A stretch of 64,000 nt of DNA. Source: an uncultured Hyphomonas sp. (GTDB taxonomy: Bacteria > Pseudomonadota > Alphaproteobacteria > Caulobacterales > Hyphomonadaceae). Position numbers and translations under genes: made by a program. The notes beneath the pieces are model-generated. The model was not told the DNA's origin and made no database searches. It was given only the letters and a program-made list of their open reading frames with translations. How positions within the stretch are numbered: the stretch's first letter is position 1; every line of letters begins with the position of its first letter. Location of the stretch: assembly GCF_963675305.1 (NCBI RefSeq), contig NZ_OY776147.1, positions 372,001 through 436,000 of the forward strand. The letters are read 5' to 3'. Shown one piece after another: positions 54,372-62,129 of this stretch.

Positions 54372-54393
54372 GGTCAGGTTTGGGGTCAGGTTT
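54372..54393. repeat. Short tandem repeat GGTCAGGTTT x2
   Basis: GGTCAGGTTT occurs at 54372-54381 and 54384-54393, a 12-base period. The second copy contains the stop codon of the minus-strand hypothetical gene. It is short and may be coincidental. Confidence 0.4.
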
Positions 54394-54772
54394 CCGGCAG
54401 GGGCAAGTCGCATCTCGCGCAGTCTTGTGAAGACAAGCGAACGCGTTGCGTTTGCCCGAGCGAGGGGGTGGGGATTGCGGGCAACGTGCGCAGGTGTTCC
54501 GGCACAGCCATCCGCCCGTCGCACGCGGCGGCGAGACGGTCTGAGCCATAGGTGGAAGGTTTCAGGATCGCGTGCTCAGTCTTCTGTCCGGGGATCCACT
54601 CGATCCGGACCAGATAGACGCGGAGATTGGGCGTCAGGCTCCAGCGATACACGACACCCCGGCCATAAGCGGCCCGGATCTGCGCGCGCAGCATCAGCAC
54701 CTGGACCCAGATAATGGGCCAGAGAAAGGTGAGCTGCGGCGGGAACCAGGCGGGTGGATGAAAGAGTGACAT
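54386..54772 (-). CDS. Hypothetical protein with an N-terminal hydrophobic segment
   Basis: A 128-residue protein that I do not recognise. A hydrophobic stretch (about residues 11-27) could be a membrane helix, preceded by FHPPAWFPPQ. The rest is basic and polar (RGVVYRWSLTPNLRVYLVRIEW). The C-terminal part has a CARC pair. The ATG at 54772 was chosen because a longer frame enters an unlikely region, but no clear ribosome-binding site was found. It is probably real, with low certainty of its extent. Confidence 0.5.
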   Translation of the reverse strand: MSLFHPPAWFPPQLTFLWPIIWVQVLMLRAQIRAAYGRGVVYRWSLTPNLRVYLVRIEWIPGQKTEHAILKPSTYGSDRLAAACDGRMAVPEHLRTLPAIPTPSLGQTQRVRLSSQDCARCDLPLPET

Positions 54773-54872
54773 GGGCCGCAATATACATCCGGACACGGAG
54801 GTGTCGGATAAGTTTCTATTGGCGGCAATGGTTACAACAGGATGGGGTGGTTCTTGTGGTGGATAAGTTCCC

Positions 54873-54922
54873 GCCACGTGTCATCCCGGATATTCGCTGC
54901 GCAAATTCCGGGATGACGTGGC
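54873..54922. repeat. Intergenic inverted repeat (REP-like palindrome)
   Basis: GCCACGTGTCATCCCGGA at 54873-54890 and TCCGGGATGACGTGGC at 54907-54922 are complementary except for a two-base TG bulge, with a 16-base spacer. GTCATCCCGGA-type palindromes occur as dispersed intergenic units in other alphaproteobacteria, but copy number here cannot be judged. Confidence 0.6.
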
Positions 54923-55023
54923 CATGCGTTCGCATAACTGGCGGAGGATTACATCCGTCTACGCCATGATCATACATGACCAGTCATGACTATACCGGAC
55001 TATAATGGACCAGAAGTGCAAAC

Positions 55024-55048
55024 GCCCCGGAAGCCAGGTCCGGGGCGC
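55024..55048. terminator. GC-rich hairpin, probable terminator of the SDR gene
   Basis: CGCCCCGGA (55024-55032) pairs with TCCGGGGCG (55040-55048) over a 7-base loop. A T-rich reading on the minus strand follows beyond 55020 (the complement of the AAA at 55021-55023), so it most likely ends the minus-strand SDR transcript. Confidence 0.6.
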
Positions 55049-55076
55049 GCAGGAATGATCAGATCGGATCGCCGGA

Positions 55077-55994
55077 TCAGATCGGGTCGTATGGGAAGAC
55101 GCTGGCCGTGGCGCCGAGGTCGGTGAAGTCGGCCTGCATGGCCGGCATGCACTGGTCGAGCAGGGTCTCCGGGTTCCAGCCTTCCAGGCGGGCGACGGAT
55201 TTCACCGGGCGAGGCTGGTCGAACAGGACGACTTCATTGCCGCGCACGCCGAAGATCTGGCCGGTTACGTCTTTCGCCTTGTCGGCGCAGAGGGCGACGG
55301 CGAGCTGGGCGACTTGGTCGGCGCGCATGCCGTTCTTCATCCGCTCGACGCGCTGGGCGCCGGCCTCATCCTTGACCGGGATGGAGGCGATCATGCGCGT
55401 CCAGGCGAAGGGCGCGATGACGTTGGAGCGGACATTCTTGCGCGCGCCTTCCATGGCGACGATGCGGGAGAGGCCGACAATGCCCATCTTGGCGGCTGCA
55501 TAGTTCGCCTGGCCGATATTGCCGATCAGGCCCGAGGTGGAGGTGAACAGGACGAAGGCGCCTTTTTCCTGCTCGCGGAAGAGCTCCACGGCGGCGCGGG
55601 TGACATTGAAGCTGCCGCGCAGGTGGACGTCGATCACGGCATCCCAGTCGCTTTCGCTCATCTTGTGGAACATCGTGTCCCGCAGGATGCCGGCCGGGTT
55701 GATGATGGCGTCGAGGGCGCCGAACGTGTCTTTCGCCTGTTCGACCATGCCTTCGACGGCTTTCATGTCGGTGACGCTTTCGGAGTTCGAGACCGCTTCG
55801 CCGCCGCCGGCGCGGATTTCGGCGGCCACTTTCTCGGCCGGGCCGGCATCGCCTTCATCGCCGCCGGAGAGGCCGCCGCCAAGGTCGTTGACCACGACTT
55901 TCGCGCCTTCTTTCGCGGCGAGCAGCGCCGTTTCCTTGCCGATCCCGTTCCCGCCGCCGGTGACCAGCACCACTTTGCCTTCAAGCACGCCCAT
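55077..55994 (-). CDS. Short-chain dehydrogenase, MFE-2 / hydroxyacyl-CoA dehydrogenase-like
   Basis: A 305-residue SDR enzyme. The cofactor motif GGGNGIG is near residues 13-19, and the catalytic set has Ser in TSTSGLIG and YAAAK near 168-172. The long insert DLGGGLSGGDEGDAGPAEK resembles the dehydrogenase domain of peroxisomal multifunctional enzyme type 2, which acts on hydroxyacyl-CoA. The usual NNAG motif reads INPAG here. The ATG at 55994 has GAAGGAG upstream. No fatty-acid operon is adjacent, so the substrate is a guess. Confidence 0.85.
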   Translation of the reverse strand: MGVLEGKVVLVTGGGNGIGKETALLAAKEGAKVVVNDLGGGLSGGDEGDAGPAEKVAAEIRAGGGEAVSNSESVTDMKAVEGMVEQAKDTFGALDAIINPAGILRDTMFHKMSESDWDAVIDVHLRGSFNVTRAAVELFREQEKGAFVLFTSTSGLIGNIGQANYAAAKMGIVGLSRIVAMEGARKNVRSNVIAPFAWTRMIASIPVKDEAGAQRVERMKNGMRADQVAQLAVALCADKAKDVTGQIFGVRGNEVVLFDQPRPVKSVARLEGWNPETLLDQCMPAMQADFTDLGATASVFPYDPI

Positions 55995-56107
55995 CAGTCG
56001 TTTCTCCTTCGATTGTCGCGTCTGTTTGTTGTTCTGGCGCCACCCTAAGAGCGGCCCGGCAATCTTCAAGGTTTGAAAGTTCCTGCAGGCGCGGCTAGAC
56101 GTCTCGC

Positions 56108-56758
56108 ATGACAAAGACTTTCAAGGCCGTGATCTGGGATTTCGGGGGCGTTTTTACCTCCTCACCCTTCGATGCATTCGCCCGCTATGAAGCCGAGCAG
56201 GGGCTGCCCCGGAACTTCATCCGGACCGTCAACGCCACCAATCCGCTGGATAATGCCTGGGCCCAGCTCGAACAGAGCAAGGTGAGCGGCGAGGAATTCG
56301 ACAGCCTGTTCCGGGAAGAGTCGAAGGCGCTGGGCCATGAAGTGCCGGGCGCCGACGTGCTGAAGCTTCTGTCCGGCAGCCTGCGCCCGCGCGTCGTGGA
56401 CGCGCTGAAGGTCTGCAAGCAGCACGGCAAGGTCGGCTGCATCACGAACAATGCGCCCATCGGGAAGGGCGCCTCGATGACGAATGACGCAGATAAGGCT
56501 GCCCAGCTGGCACATGTGTTCGATCAGTTCGACCATCTGATCGAAAGCTCCAAGATCGGCATCCGCAAGCCGGACCCGCAGATCTACAAGCTGATGTGCG
56601 AGGCGCTGGATGTGGCGCCGGAAGACTGCGTCTATCTCGACGATCTCGGCATCAATCTGAAACCGGCCCGCGCCATGGGCATGACCACGATCAAGGTGCT
56701 GGACGAAGACCAGCTGCTCGAAGATCTCAAATCGGCGACGGGATATGACGTGGTCTAG
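56108..56758 (+). CDS. HAD family hydrolase
   Basis: A 216-residue haloacid-dehalogenase-fold protein similar to the ACAD10/YihX-type group. Motif I reads DFGGV near 11-15, where the second acidic residue of a DxD hydrolase is replaced by Gly. Other landmarks are a TNNAP motif near 117, KPDPQIYKLM near 155, and YLDDLGINLKPA near 178. Its substrate is unknown. It is divergent from the SDR gene. Its end overlaps the following lipoprotein gene by 14 bases. Confidence 0.85.
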   Translation: MTKTFKAVIWDFGGVFTSSPFDAFARYEAEQGLPRNFIRTVNATNPLDNAWAQLEQSKVSGEEFDSLFREESKALGHEVPGADVLKLLSGSLRPRVVDALKVCKQHGKVGCITNNAPIGKGASMTNDADKAAQLAHVFDQFDHLIESSKIGIRKPDPQIYKLMCEALDVAPEDCVYLDDLGINLKPARAMGMTTIKVLDEDQLLEDLKSATGYDVV

Positions 56759-57344
56759 GCCGCGCCTCGCGGCCCTTCCCGGGGTCCTGGCGGCCGGCCT
56801 GATGCTGGGCGCGGCAGCCTGTTCGCCCGCCCCGGAGGAACCGGTCTATCCGCCGGAATCCCTGTCGCAGGATCCGCAGGCGCCCGAGCCGGTCGAGATT
56901 CCGGACGCCGTGGCGGCAACGCGGGACGAGATGCTGGGCTATGCAAAGCGCGGCTCGCTGTCCGGCCTGTCGCGGCTGGCGGGCCGGAATGAGGGCTTTG
57001 TCTCCAATCTCGGCGGCCAGGATCACCGCGCCTATTGGGACCTGATGCGCCGGATCGGCGTCGATCCGAACCGCCAGCTGCGGGCGCTGATGGAGCTGCC
57101 CGTGGGCGTGCGCGAGGTCGACGGGGTGAAATGGTATGTCTGGCCGGACCTTGCCGCGAAGAATGCCGAGGACCTGATCCCGGAGAAACTCTCCTTCCGC
57201 GACCGCAAACGGTTGCAGGATCTGGTCGGCGAGGACGGGATCGCGGAGATCCGGGCCGGGAAGGGCTATCCCGGCATGCGCACCGCGATCACCGAGGACG
57301 GGCGCTGGGTGTATTTCGTGCTGGGCCAGGATGCAGAGGAATAG
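56745..57344 (+). CDS. Hypothetical lipoprotein
   Basis: A 199-residue predicted lipoprotein with a lipobox ending at Cys26 (LGAAAC). A proline- and glutamate-rich linker follows, and then a globular domain with EMLGYAKRGSLSGLSRLAG and AKNAEDLIPEKLSF. Not recognised as a named family. It begins inside the HAD gene end and its stop is followed directly by the PhhB start codon (57345), so the three genes are probably cotranscribed. Confidence 0.7.
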   Translation: MTWSRPRLAALPGVLAAGLMLGAAACSPAPEEPVYPPESLSQDPQAPEPVEIPDAVAATRDEMLGYAKRGSLSGLSRLAGRNEGFVSNLGGQDHRAYWDLMRRIGVDPNRQLRALMELPVGVREVDGVKWYVWPDLAAKNAEDLIPEKLSFRDRKRLQDLVGEDGIAEIRAGKGYPGMRTAITEDGRWVYFVLGQDAEE

Positions 57345-57641
57345 ATGATGACCAAGACGATCGGTGCCGATGCGGCCGTGCTGGCCCTCAAGGGCTGGAC
57401 GAAGGGAGAGGGCGAGCGCGACGAGATCACCCGCACATTCCGCTTTGACGATTTCAAGCAGGCCTTCGCCTTCATGAGCGCCGTGGCCCTGAAGGCCGAG
57501 CAGATGGATCACCATCCTGAATGGTCGAATGTGTACAACCGGGTCGAGGTCGTGCTGACCACGCATGACGCGGACGGTGTCACGACGCGGGACCTGGAAC
57601 TCGCCGGGTACATGGACGCGCTGGCGGCCCGGCTGACCTGA
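57345..57641 (+). CDS. phhB: 4a-hydroxytetrahydrobiopterin dehydratase
   Basis: A 98-residue pterin-4a-carbinolamine dehydratase, which regenerates the pterin cofactor after hydroxylase reactions. The active motif EQMDHHPEWSNVYNRVEV has the catalytic His residues near 63-80. Length and C-terminal LELAGYMDAL fit the family. No phenylalanine hydroxylase gene is nearby. The start comes directly after the stop of the lipoprotein gene. Confidence 0.94.
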   Translation: MMTKTIGADAAVLALKGWTKGEGERDEITRTFRFDDFKQAFAFMSAVALKAEQMDHHPEWSNVYNRVEVVLTTHDADGVTTRDLELAGYMDALAARLT

Positions 57642-57700
57642 CCGGCAGGGAATCCCCGCTTGCCGCAGGGGCCTCGCTACCGCTTTGCAACTCTCGCGGA

Positions 57701-57746
57701 TATGTAGTTCTACTTATTCTATACAAAATCAGATATATTATGTAGT
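57701..57746 (+). promoter_or_regulatory. AT-rich control region with a direct repeat
   Basis: TATGTAGT at 57701-57708 is repeated at 57739-57746, 38 bases apart. A GTAG-TT-CTAC inverted pair at about 57703-57712 lies at the first copy. This stretch is far richer in A and T than its surroundings and stands just before the PhyR-like gene, so a promoter or operator is likely. Specific elements are uncertain. Confidence 0.4.
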
Positions 57747-57782
57747 ATTGTCAGGTGCACATGCACAGACAGGGCAGGACCG

Positions 57783-58568
57783 GTGTCACTGGGTCAGGTG
57801 ACATACTGCCTGTCCAAAGCGCGCTATGAGACGCAGATGATCTGGGAACAACCCTACGAGACCAATCTGGACCGGCTCCGGCGCTATGCGGCTTTTGCGT
57901 GCGGCAGCCAGGGACTGGGCGATGGTGTCCTGTCGGAAGCGCTGGAAGACGTGCTGGATGAGGTCTCCTCCGCCCGCAGCGCCAATCTGGTCCTGTTGTT
58001 CGAGATTCTGGACGCAACCCTCCGAAAGACACCGCCGGGCGCCGAGTCGCTGTTTGAAGGCCTTGGCCGATGGCAGAAGCTGAGCCCGCTGGAGCGCCGC
58101 GTGACCCTCCTGTGCCTGCTCGAAGAGTTCGATTTCCGGGAAGTGGCGCGGATCACCTGTCTTGGCCGGGGGGACGTCAAAGCCATTTTCGGGCGCGCCC
58201 GCATGCTTTATGCGGATCGCTTTCCGGCGCGTATCGGCCTTGTCGGCGGCAGTGATGCCGACCGCGCCGCCATCGAGGCTGCGGCCCAGACGTGCGGGTA
58301 CAGGCTGCTCTGGACGGCAGAGCCGGACGGTGACGCCACCCTGGACGGGCTGCCGCCTGCCAGCCTGGTCCTGGTCGCGCATGACGGGACCGATCCGGAG
58401 CAGGGGCTCAGCCTCTGCCGCGGCTATGACGGTCCGGTCGTCCTGGCGCATAAAGGCGCGGAAAATGTGCGGCTGAACGCCCGGCACTGGACGCTGCCGC
58501 CCGCTGGCCTGAAAGACGCGACCCTGCTGAACAGCGTTCTGATCCGCGCGCTGCTTTTTTCCGACTGA
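57783..58568 (+). CDS. PhyR-like protein with a degenerate receiver domain
   Basis: A 261-residue protein with the PhyR layout: a sigma-factor-like N-terminal domain (about 28-142, NLDRLRRYAAFACGSQGLGD and LSPLERRVTLLCLLEEFDF) followed by a receiver-like domain (about 150-260, ending SVLIRALLFSD). In PhyR, phosphorylation of the receiver releases the sigma-like part to bind anti-sigma NepR and turn on the general stress response. Here the acidic pocket reads GLVGGSD and the phospho-Asp site LVLVAHDG lacks the Asp, and the conserved Lys is not found. The protein may therefore act without phosphorylation. No nepR or ecfG genes are nearby. The GTG start has GGCAGGACC upstream. Confidence 0.7.
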   Translation: MSLGQVTYCLSKARYETQMIWEQPYETNLDRLRRYAAFACGSQGLGDGVLSEALEDVLDEVSSARSANLVLLFEILDATLRKTPPGAESLFEGLGRWQKLSPLERRVTLLCLLEEFDFREVARITCLGRGDVKAIFGRARMLYADRFPARIGLVGGSDADRAAIEAAAQTCGYRLLWTAEPDGDATLDGLPPASLVLVAHDGTDPEQGLSLCRGYDGPVVLAHKGAENVRLNARHWTLPPAGLKDATLLNSVLIRALLFSD

Positions 58569-58675
58569 GCCGGCGGGATTTTCCCGGTTTCCCCTAGGAC
58601 CATCTTGGCGGGGCCGCCCGCGACCTGTTAGCTGCGGCCAGAAAAACTGGCTGCAGAGAACAGGAGGATACCGGC

Positions 58676-59452
58676 ATGGGACGGGTTTCAGGCAAAATGG
58701 CATTCATCACCGGCGGCGCGCAGGGGCTGGGTGAGGCGACCGCCCGCATGTTCGCGCGCGAAGGGGCGAAGGTCACCGTGACCGACATCAATGGCGCAGG
58801 CGCCGAAGCCGTCGCGGCCTCCATCAATGAAGAACACGGCGCCGGCACGGCCTTCGCCTGGCAGCATGACGTGACCGATGGCGAGCGATGGCAGGAAGTC
58901 CTGAAGAGTGCCTATGAGGCGATGGGCGGCCTGAACGTGCTGGTCAACAATGCCGGGATCGGTTCGCTCGGTTCGGTCGAGGACGAGAGCTACGAGACCT
59001 TCAAACACGTCCAGACCGTGGACGTGGATTCGATCTTCCTCGGCTGCAAATACGCCATCCCGATGATGCGCGACCATGGGCTCGGCTCGATCATCAACAT
59101 CTCGTCCATCGCGGGCATCATCGCGAGTGGAAACTATGTTTCCTACAACACGGCCAAGGCGGCGGTTCGGCACATTTCAAAGTCCATCGCCCTGCATTGC
59201 GCCAAGTCGACCGGCGGCCAGATCCGCTGCAACTCGGTGCATCCGGTCTTCATCAACACGCCGATCCTGGACCGCACCAAGGAAATGTTCGGCGAGGAAG
59301 AAGCCCTCGCCAAGCTCGGCCGCCAGATCCCGCTCGGCAAGGTCGGCGAGCCGGACGACATCGCCTATGCCGTGCTCTATCTTGCCTCGGACGAGTCGAA
59401 ACTCGTCACCGGCATCGAGCTGAAGGTGGATGGCGGCATTTCCGCGATGTAG
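58676..59452 (+). CDS. Short-chain dehydrogenase/reductase
   Basis: A 258-residue classical SDR enzyme using NAD(P). The cofactor motif TGGAQGLG is near 13-20, the NNAG motif (VNNAGIGSLG) near 90, the catalytic Ser in ISSIAG near 140, and YNTAK near 155-159. Acidic VTDIN after the second strand suggests NAD preference. It resembles cyclopentanol or steroid dehydrogenases, but the substrate is unknown. A GAGGATACC sequence precedes the ATG. Confidence 0.88.
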   Translation: MGRVSGKMAFITGGAQGLGEATARMFAREGAKVTVTDINGAGAEAVAASINEEHGAGTAFAWQHDVTDGERWQEVLKSAYEAMGGLNVLVNNAGIGSLGSVEDESYETFKHVQTVDVDSIFLGCKYAIPMMRDHGLGSIINISSIAGIIASGNYVSYNTAKAAVRHISKSIALHCAKSTGGQIRCNSVHPVFINTPILDRTKEMFGEEEALAKLGRQIPLGKVGEPDDIAYAVLYLASDESKLVTGIELKVDGGISAM

Positions 59453-59488
59453 GCTGGCCCCCGACTCAGGAAGAGGGGGGATGTCCGA

Positions 59489-60229
59489 ATGAAAATCCAG
59501 ACACTGTGCGCCGGCCTCGCGCTCGCGCTTGCGGCCTGTCAGAGCGCTGACGGCGACGCAGATGCCGATGCTGTGAAGGCAACGCTGTCGGGCGAGGCCT
59601 GTCCGGACATCGGCGACCGGGCCTATTTCTTCTGGATGCAGCCCCGCTCCGCAGAGCCCGGCGACAAGATCGCCCTGACCCCGTACTGGACGGACATGCC
59701 GGGTGCCTACAATGACCTGCCGCCCGGCTGTCTGGATGAGCTCAGCGTCTATCCCGAAGGCGCGGCGACGTTCAGTCGTGAGGCGGACGGTCTCGCCATT
59801 GCGACGATCGGCGAGGATGTCGAGGCCGGCACGCGTGTCCTGCTGAGTGGTTCTTATCGGGGCCATGGCCTCACCGGGCCGGTGGAAGTGTACCGCGCTG
59901 CGGACAATCCGCTGGTCGGCACCTGGCGGCAGGACCGGGAAAACTGTCCGGCCAGCAGCGCCATTCAGGAACTGGTGTTTACGGGTGGCGGCGACTTCTC
60001 CGTCACCTGGACGCCGTTCGAAGTCTACAAGGATTACTGGGGCACCTATACCTATGACCCGGAGACGGGCGCGATCCATCTGGACGTCGAAGGCGGCAAC
60101 CAGATTCCCGAAGACATTGTGCCGGACGGCACGGTGGTGCTGAGCGAGGATGCGCTGAGTTTCGAGACGCTGAGCTTCGGTACACCGGGGCAGGCCGAAG
60201 GCGTCTGCACAGGCAGCTTCCCGCGATAG
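59489..60229 (+). CDS. Hypothetical lipoprotein
   Basis: A 246-residue predicted lipoprotein with a lipobox ending at Cys17 (LALAAC). The mature part is beta-rich with several Cys (GEACPDIG, PPGCLDEL, RENCPASS and GVCTGSF) that may form disulfides. A duplicated-looking segment has LVGTWRQ and YWGTYTYDPETG, reminiscent of lipocalin-like stress proteins, but no family is certain. It follows the SDR gene by 36 bases. Confidence 0.65.
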   Translation: MKIQTLCAGLALALAACQSADGDADADAVKATLSGEACPDIGDRAYFFWMQPRSAEPGDKIALTPYWTDMPGAYNDLPPGCLDELSVYPEGAATFSREADGLAIATIGEDVEAGTRVLLSGSYRGHGLTGPVEVYRAADNPLVGTWRQDRENCPASSAIQELVFTGGGDFSVTWTPFEVYKDYWGTYTYDPETGAIHLDVEGGNQIPEDIVPDGTVVLSEDALSFETLSFGTPGQAEGVCTGSFPR

Positions 60230-60249
60230 GCATTCCACAAGCTTTCGAC

Positions 60250-60279
60250 TTGCCGGGAATTATTGTTCACGTTATGTTC
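60250..60279 (+). promoter_or_regulatory. LexA (SOS) operator across a promoter
   Basis: GTTC at 60265-60268 and 60276-60279 are separated by exactly 7 bases, the alphaproteobacterial LexA site. TTGCCG (60250-60255) and TATGTT (60273-60278) are spaced by 17, so the operator covers the -10 element. The target is the VOC gene at 60305, which has AAGGAGG at 60291-60297. Confidence 0.7.
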
Positions 60280-60304
60280 CAAGCCCAAGCAAGGAGGCTG
60301 GAGC

Positions 60305-60673
60305 ATGATTGGATATGTAACTCTCGGCACGAAGGACCTGGCGCGCGGCGCGAAGTTCTATGATGCCATCGCAAAAGAAATGGGCATCGGGCGGATGATG
60401 GAAGATCCGCAATTCATCGCCTGGGGCGAGCCCGGCGGCGCGGCAGGCATCGGCCTGACCCTTCCATGGGACAAGAACCCCGCGACGGTCGGCAATGGCA
60501 CGATGGTGGCGCTGGCAGCCAAGAGCAAGGAACAGGTCGACCGGATCTATGAAATCGCCATCGCCAATGGCGGCACGGATGAAGGCGCGCCGGGCCAGCG
60601 CTTCGAGAATTTCTATGCCGGATATTTCCGCGATCTCGACGGCAACAAGCTGAACGCATTCTTCTCCGGCTGA
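60305..60673 (+). CDS. VOC family protein (glyoxalase/bleomycin-resistance fold)
   Basis: A 122-residue vicinal-oxygen-chelate protein. It begins MIGYVTLGTKDLARGAKFYD, typical of the fold's first module, and ends YFRDLDGNKLNAFF, a metal-side Glu/Asp motif region. Members include glyoxalase-like enzymes and drug-binding proteins. The substrate is unknown. The ATG at 60305 is favoured by the AAGGAGG site 8 bases upstream. A LexA operator stands at its promoter, so it may be SOS-regulated, unusual for this family. Confidence 0.8.
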   Translation: MIGYVTLGTKDLARGAKFYDAIAKEMGIGRMMEDPQFIAWGEPGGAAGIGLTLPWDKNPATVGNGTMVALAAKSKEQVDRIYEIAIANGGTDEGAPGQRFENFYAGYFRDLDGNKLNAFFSG

Positions 60674-60688
60674 GGCCGGGCAGGCCGG

Positions 60689-61942
60689 TCACCCCGGACT
60701 GAGAGGCCTGCGTCCGGTGACCAGGACGGCGTAGACGCTCAGTATGCAGAAGACGGCGGCTGAGGCCATGAAGGGCAGGCTGGGATTGGTCATGTAGAGG
60801 ACCGAGCCGAGCAGGGGCCCGACGACAAATCCGGCAGGCGGGGCAGAGGCGAGCAGCGCCGCAGCCCCCGCCTGTTCGGAGCGGCCGACCGAAAGACTGC
60901 CGAGGGCGTTGGCCGACGGCACGGCCAGCGCTGCGCCGATCCCGACAATCAGGAAGCTGACCATCACCATCCAGAAGGGGTGGAACAGGTCAGCGGAAAT
61001 ATAGCCGACCGCCAGCAGGCCCAGTCCGATGGGCAGGATGCGGCGCGGGTCCGGGCTGCGCCGGGAGACATAGCCGAACTGGACAATGATGATGGCGACC
61101 GATGTGCACGCCATGGTCAGGCCGGTGTAAAGCACGACGGCCTGTTTGGCGGTCTGGGCGGCGGTGTCGGTGAATTCGTACCGGTCTGCGATGAACCAGC
61201 CGATGGTCTGCTGGATCATGCCGACAGCGACGAAATAAACGAACAGGAACACCAGGTGCGGGAAGACCCGCGGGTCGCGCATCGACAGCGAGGGTGGCCG
61301 GTCGTGATGGTGCGGCAGGGGCCGGGTCGGCGGCAGGGCCACGGCGATCAGGACCGCGACAACCAGGTTGAAGACGATCGTGCCCCAGAGCGGCGCCAGC
61401 GCCCCGACCCGGGCGAGTACGGCGGCGCCGGCCGGACCGAGGATCGAGCCGAGGCTCATCGCGGCGCCCAGCATGCCGAGGCCGCCGGCACGGTTGGCGG
61501 GCGTTGTGGCGTCCGTCATGGCCGCCATCGCGGCAGGCTGAAGGCCGGGCGCGAGGAAGCCGAACCATGTCCTGACAAAGGCCAGCAGGGCGAAGGCGGC
61601 GATGCCGGTAACGAGGCCCGCCAGCGCCGCACTCAGCGCAAAAAGGAAGGCCATATTGGCGAGGCCCATGGCGGTCAGCGAAAACACCATGACGCGCTTG
61701 CGTCCAACCCGGTCGGCGATCCGGCCCCAGATCGGGGTGAAGATCGTGTAGAGCACCGAGGAGAAGGTGAGGATGCCGGCAATCTCGATTTCGGTCAGCC
61801 CGGCCTCGCGGGCGAGGGGGGCGACGACCACGAAATTGATCGTCATGCCTGCGCCCATGGACACGGTGCCGAGGGCGATCATCAGCTTCTGGAACCGGGT
61901 GAGCGGCAAAAGCGGGGTATCGGAGTCCATGTATTCCGTCAC
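60689..61942 (-). CDS. Major facilitator superfamily transporter
   Basis: A 417-residue permease with about 12 hydrophobic helices. The motif GRIADRVGRKRVMVFSLTAM between helices 2 and 3 is the MFS motif A. It resembles TetA/MdtG-type drug transporters. The GTG at 61942 has GGGAGG 12 bases before it; an ATG at 61930 lacks a site. Convergent with the VOC gene across 15 bases. Substrate unknown. Confidence 0.87.
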   Translation of the reverse strand: MTEYMDSDTPLLPLTRFQKLMIALGTVSMGAGMTINFVVVAPLAREAGLTEIEIAGILTFSSVLYTIFTPIWGRIADRVGRKRVMVFSLTAMGLANMAFLFALSAALAGLVTGIAAFALLAFVRTWFGFLAPGLQPAAMAAMTDATTPANRAGGLGMLGAAMSLGSILGPAGAAVLARVGALAPLWGTIVFNLVVAVLIAVALPPTRPLPHHHDRPPSLSMRDPRVFPHLVFLFVYFVAVGMIQQTIGWFIADRYEFTDTAAQTAKQAVVLYTGLTMACTSVAIIIVQFGYVSRRSPDPRRILPIGLGLLAVGYISADLFHPFWMVMVSFLIVGIGAALAVPSANALGSLSVGRSEQAGAAALLASAPPAGFVVGPLLGSVLYMTNPSLPFMASAAVFCILSVYAVLVTGRRPLSPG

Positions 61943-62129
61943 CCGCCGTCTGTGCCTCCCGCTGATCCTGCCCCGAACCGGATGACGCTAGAACGCCCTG
62001 CGCGGCTTGCCAAACCCTTTCCTTGCGAGAGGGCACTGCGACAGGGGCTGGCTTGCAGGGAAGGGGCACACCAGTTTAAGGACGAACAAACCCTGGCCGA
62101 AACCCTGGCTGAAACCACGGACCCCGCGC

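Larger units (their letters stand above)
54773..55076. other. Gene-free region with palindromes
   Basis: These 304 bases show no protein gene. They hold a long inverted repeat at 54873-54922, an AT-rich stretch near 54966-55012 with repeated TGACCAG and GACTATA-like words, and a terminator hairpin at 55024-55048. The sequence GGATCAGATCGGATCGCCGG near 55058 precedes the SDR gene end. Confidence 0.5.

Noticed and set aside
53677..54549. Long minus-strand open frame opposite mtgA
   Set aside because: Its protein is Arg/Pro/Ala-rich without any family pattern and lies opposite the clear GT51 gene, so it is a shadow of the GC-rich codons.
60263..60304. Extended start of the VOC gene (TTG at 60263)
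   Set aside because: It would begin inside the LexA operator; the ATG at 60305 has an AAGGAGG site.
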